Source: JAFAVZ01 sp036009105
GTDB lineage: Bacteria > Acidobacteriota > Thermoanaerobaculia > Gp7-AA8
Length of the DNA: 11,255 nucleotides
Direction of reading: 5' to 3'
NCBI GenBank assembly: GCA_036009105.1
Contig: DASYMJ010000350.1
Location: 1 to 11,255 of the forward strand
Shown: piece after piece, positions 8,849 to 11,255 of the stretch
Numbering within the stretch: the stretch's first letter is position 1
Layout of the letters: each line of letters begins with the position of its first letter
The notes under the pieces: generated by a model
What the model saw: only the letters and a program-made list of their open reading frames with translations
Database searches by the model: none
Told to the model about the DNA's origin: nothing
Position numbers and translations under genes: made by a program

Positions 8849-9709
8849 GTGTTCGCCCTCGCCTTCCTCGCCGCGTTCCTCGCCCTGTGGGGCATGTTCT
8901 ACGCGCTGCTGCCGCTGCTGCGCTACGCCGGCCGCCGGGTGGCGCATTCCGCGGCGAAGCTCTCCATCCGCTTCCCGCGCTTCGAGCGGGTGACGAAGGC
9001 CACTTACCTGCCCGTCCTCCTCATCATCGTGGCCGGCGCGGCGATCACGATGTGGGCCGGCGACGCGTTTCTGGACGTGGCGGAGCTGGTGCACGACCGC
9101 AGCCCGCTGCTGCAGCAGATCGACTTCAACGCGCACACCTTCGCGACGCAGTACCGGAGCGCGGGGGCGACGTCGTTCTTCGTCGCGCTCTCGACGGTCG
9201 GCGGCCCGGTCGGCATCGGCGTGATCCTCACCCTCGCCTGCATCGTGCTGGCCATCCGCCGCCGCTGGCGCTGGGCCGCCTATCTCGCCGTCACCGCGGC
9301 GGGCGGCGGGCTGCTGGACATGGAGCTGAAGCTTTACTTCGCCCGGGCCCGCCCCGCCCTGGCCGAGGCTCTGCGCCAGGCGCACGGCTACTCGTTCCCC
9401 AGCGGCCACGCCATGGGCTCCACGGTCGCCTTCGGCGCTTTCAGCTACCTCGCCCTGCGCATCATTCCGCGAACGCGCTGGAAGTCCGCGGCCCTCGCCC
9501 TCTTCGCCACGCTCATCCTCTTCGTCTCCCTCTCCCGCGTCTACCTCGGCGTGCATTGGGTGTCGGATGTGGGCGCCGGGATCGTCGCCGGAACGCTGTG
9601 GGTGACGGCGACCACGGTGGCGTACGAGACCTTCCGGAGGGTGCGGGCGATCCGGGCGGTGCGGGCGCGCGCCGCGGTTACACCGTCTTCCGGTCCTCCG
9701 ACCTCGTGA
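8849..9709 (+). CDS. PAP2-family membrane phosphatase
   Basis: 286 aa. All three signature motifs of the phosphatidic acid phosphatase type 2 superfamily are intact: KLYFARARP (K161, R168, P169), PSGH (184-187) and SRVYLGVHWVSD (S229, R230, H236, D240). H187 and H236 are the expected catalytic pair. About six or seven hydrophobic segments are seen (about 2-24, 52-70, 108-136, 143-158, 190-206, 212-228, 238-258). The family removes phosphate from lipid phosphates such as phosphatidic acid, phosphatidylglycerol phosphate or undecaprenyl pyrophosphate at the membrane's outer face; the substrate here is not determined. The GTG start at 8849 lies 6 bp after the stop of the TPR gene and opens a hydrophobic helix; an ATG at 8894 would cut through that helix. 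The 3' end overlaps the convergent YihY gene by 32 bp. Confidence 0.92.
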   Translation: MFALAFLAAFLALWGMFYALLPLLRYAGRRVAHSAAKLSIRFPRFERVTKATYLPVLLIIVAGAAITMWAGDAFLDVAELVHDRSPLLQQIDFNAHTFATQYRSAGATSFFVALSTVGGPVGIGVILTLACIVLAIRRRWRWAAYLAVTAAGGGLLDMELKLYFARARPALAEALRQAHGYSFPSGHAMGSTVAFGAFSYLALRIIPRTRWKSAALALFATLILFVSLSRVYLGVHWVSDVGAGIVAGTLWVTATTVAYETFRRVRAIRAVRARAAVTPSSGPPTS

Positions 9710-11105
9710 CCCGCGGCGTGTAGAGCTCGCGCACCATCTGGCCCACGGTCTGCCGGTTCAGCGCGGTGGTGATGCTCGTCTGCAGGCGGCCGAAGAGGTC
9801 CGTCACCAGGCCGCGCTCGCGGTCGTCCTCGCCGAGGTCGGGGACGAGGCGGTTGCTCCCCTCCACCATGTGCACGACCTCCTCCACCGTGATGCGGTCG
9901 GGATCGCAGGCGGGGAGATAGCCGGTCCACTCGCCGCCCACCCCCTTCACCAGCCTGGCATCCTCCAGCTTGTGCAGCACGCGGAGCATCTGCTGGTCGG
10001 TGGTGCCGAACTGCTCGGCCAGGCGGTATGACGACGGAGCGTCCTCGCGGCGCTCGAAGCGGCGGGCGATCTCGATCATGCCGCGCAGCGCAAAGTAGGT
10101 GTCGAAGCGCGGGTCGTCCTCGATCTGCTGCTCGCTGGCGCGGAGGACGCCGTAGAGGTTCTGCCAGACGTAGCTGATCTCCACCCCGAGCAGGATCACC
10201 ACCCACATCACTTCGATGGCGATGAGGAAGATGACGGCCAATCCGACCGAGCCGTAGATCAGGTTGAAGCGGCCGTGGAAGAGGTGGTCGGCGTAAATGC
10301 CGAAGCCCCAGCGCACCAGGGTGAAGAGGAGCGTCGTGATGAGCGCGCCGATGGCCGCGGCGCTGAGCTTCACGTGCGCGGAGGGGACCAGCCAGAACAG
10401 CATCATGAAGGCGATGTAGAGGACGACCACGGGGAAGATTTTGAAGATGATGTCCTGCCGGAAAATCACGCGCAGGTAACGGTTCTTCTCCAGCATGGCC
10501 GTGGTGGTGAAGGAGAGGCCCATGAGCAGCGGGCCCCAGAAGAAGAGCATGGTGAAGGCGATGATCTTCGGCCGGTAGCCGCGGACGCTGCGCACCTTCC
10601 AGATCTGATTGATGGTGGCCTCGACGGCCAGGAAGAGGCGGAAGGCGACCACCATGAAGACGATGGCGCCCAGGGTGGAGGCGGCGGAGGCGTTCTCGGC
10701 GAAGTGGGCCAGGTGGTAGTTCAGCTGCGGCGACTGGTAAGGGATGACCACGTTGAGGATGCTGTCGATCTGCGACTGGAAGTTGGGGAAGATGTTGCGG
10801 AAGTACTGCTGCAGGACCTGGGTGAAGGCGACGAGCAGGGGGATGAGGGAAAGAAGGGTGGTGTAGGCCAGCGCCGCCGCGCGGTTGGACCCTTCGATCT
10901 GGTAGAACTCGCGGGCGATCTCGCGCACGAAAAGGAAGAACTCGACGGTGATGATGCGCGCCTTGGCCCGCCCGTGCGCCTCGCGCCGATAGACCAGCAC
11001 CGCCGGGTCGGTGAGCCACGACCAGATGATGTTGCGTGCCCGGAGCAGCTTCGCTACCAGCGCGGGCAACCGCCCTTGTGGACGGGCAGGACCCTCGTCT
11101 GCCAT
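9678..11105 (-). CDS. YihY/BrkB-family membrane protein with C-terminal Rrf2-like winged helix
   Basis: 475 aa. The N-terminal two thirds is a YihY/virulence factor BrkB protein (formerly called ribonuclease BN, a name now considered mistaken for this family). Hallmarks are RAAALAYTTLLSLIPLL (75-91), VRGYRPK (174-180) and NLIYGSVGLAVIFLI (281-295), with six membrane segments at about 77-100, 142-163, 180-204, 222-241, 247-270 and 285-312. The remainder (about 333-425) resembles an Rrf2-type winged helix: YFALRGMIEIARR, RLAEQFGTTDQQMLRVLHKLEDARLVK, then ITVEEVVHMVEG. The three Cys that bind an Fe-S cluster in IscR-like Rrf2 proteins are absent after VEG; the only Cys is C400. The YihY part is much like E. 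coli YihY (about 290 aa), so the tail is an addition. Function is unknown; an envelope or transport role is usually suggested. ATG 11105 follows a -10 box by six bases. Confidence 0.92.
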   Translation of the reverse strand: MADEGPARPQGRLPALVAKLLRARNIIWSWLTDPAVLVYRREAHGRAKARIITVEFFLFVREIAREFYQIEGSNRAAALAYTTLLSLIPLLVAFTQVLQQYFRNIFPNFQSQIDSILNVVIPYQSPQLNYHLAHFAENASAASTLGAIVFMVVAFRLFLAVEATINQIWKVRSVRGYRPKIIAFTMLFFWGPLLMGLSFTTTAMLEKNRYLRVIFRQDIIFKIFPVVVLYIAFMMLFWLVPSAHVKLSAAAIGALITTLLFTLVRWGFGIYADHLFHGRFNLIYGSVGLAVIFLIAIEVMWVVILLGVEISYVWQNLYGVLRASEQQIEDDPRFDTYFALRGMIEIARRFERREDAPSSYRLAEQFGTTDQQMLRVLHKLEDARLVKGVGGEWTGYLPACDPDRITVEEVVHMVEGSNRLVPDLGEDDRERGLVTDLFGRLQTSITTALNRQTVGQMVRELYTPRVTRSEDRKTV

Positions 11106-11111
11106 GGCTCA

Positions 11112-11117
11112 ACTATA
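11112..11117 (-). promoter_or_regulatory. Candidate leaderless -10 box of the YihY gene
   Basis: On the minus strand TATAGT is followed by six bases (TGAGCC) and the ATG at 11105, the spacing expected if transcription begins at the start codon. There is no Shine-Dalgarno sequence and no clear -35. This AT-rich patch stands out in otherwise very GC-rich flanks. Confidence 0.5.
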
Positions 11118-11169
11118 TGCGAGGGGCGGGCCGGGGCGCGCGGAGGGGCGATCAGCGAGCGGCGGGCGG

Positions 11170-11255
11170 GGGCGTAGGGCCGGCTCTCAGCCGGCCCAGA
11201 TCGCGGCATACCGGATCCGCCACCATTGGGCCGGTTGAGAACCGGCCCTACGCCC
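11170..11255. repeat. Inverted pair of palindromic repeats with compensatory changes
   Basis: Two 28-bp arms (11170-11197 and 11228-11255) are reverse complements apart from two positions, separated by 30 bp. Each arm holds a 9-bp hairpin: GGGCCGGCT, loop CTC, AGCCGGCCC on the left (11177-11197), and GGGCCGGTT, loop GAG, AACCGGCCC on the right (11228-11248). Outer bases GGGCGTA and TACGCCC also match. The two differences between arms fall opposite each other in the stem, so pairing is kept in both. The right end may continue beyond the window. Apart from the -10 box, 11118-11169 shows nothing I can name. Confidence 0.88.

Noticed and set aside
6866..9556. 896-codon open frame on the minus strand, the longest in the window
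   Set aside because: It runs antisense through the TPR/cNMP and PAP2 genes, both with intact family motifs. Its product is biased to Arg, Glu, Leu, Val and His with no recognisable domain.
9541..11112. 523-codon alternative minus-strand frame over the YihY gene
   Set aside because: Pro/Arg/His-rich translation in a different frame from the clear six-helix YihY protein.

Overview
The window is about 11.3 kb of GC-rich bacterial chromosome carrying eight protein-coding genes, mostly unrelated to each other, with short intergenic gaps. I see no rRNA, tRNA, CRISPR array, transposase, integrase or phage gene. Gene content (a c-type heme / copper monooxygenase-like protein, a CrtC-like lipocalin protein, an HYR-domain surface protein, TPR plus cyclic-nucleotide-binding domains, a long YihY protein) together with the GC bias would suit an environmental Acidobacteriota-like lineage. 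That assignment is inference only; no phylogenetic marker is present.

Layout. (1) 2-1261 (+): 5'-truncated protein joining a CxxCH heme site to a complete PHM/DBH-type two-copper monooxygenase fold. (2) 1305-3401 (+): membrane hybrid histidine kinase with two receiver domains. (3) 3460-4302 (-): class A beta-lactamase-like serine hydrolase, convergent with the kinase. (4) 4377-5786 (-): secreted protein with an IPT/TIG-like and three HYR domains. (5) 5917-7008 (-): secreted CrtC/AttH-type lipocalin-like protein. (6) 7037-8842 (+): TPR protein with two cyclic-nucleotide-binding domains, divergent from the lipocalin gene across only 28 bp. (7) 8849-9709 (+): PAP2 phosphatase 6 bp downstream, probably in the same operon. 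(8) 9678-11105 (-): YihY/BrkB membrane protein with a C-terminal Rrf2-like winged helix, overlapping the PAP2 gene tail to tail by 32 bp.

Two non-coding themes stand out. First, a GC-rich palindromic repeat family (core stem GGCCGGCT/AGCCGGCC) occurs three times: a perfect inverted pair at 3397-3464, a single hairpin at 4321-4356, and an inverted pair at 11170-11255. At the first site the repeat itself supplies the TAG stop codons of both convergent genes. At the third site the two hairpins differ by substitutions that keep both stems paired. Second, several genes have a good -10 hexamer 6-13 nt before the start codon and no Shine-Dalgarno sequence, suggesting leaderless or nearly leaderless mRNAs. 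Two of these -10 boxes are superimposed in the 28-bp gap at 7009-7036. The HYR gene is the contrast, with a clear GGAGG and a longer structured leader.

The genes do not form one recognisable pathway. The most plausible functional unit is 7037-9709 (cyclic-nucleotide-responsive TPR protein plus PAP2 phosphatase). I found no convincing new defence system or biosynthetic cluster; the most unusual features are the repeat family, the shared divergent promoter and the YihY-Rrf2 fusion.
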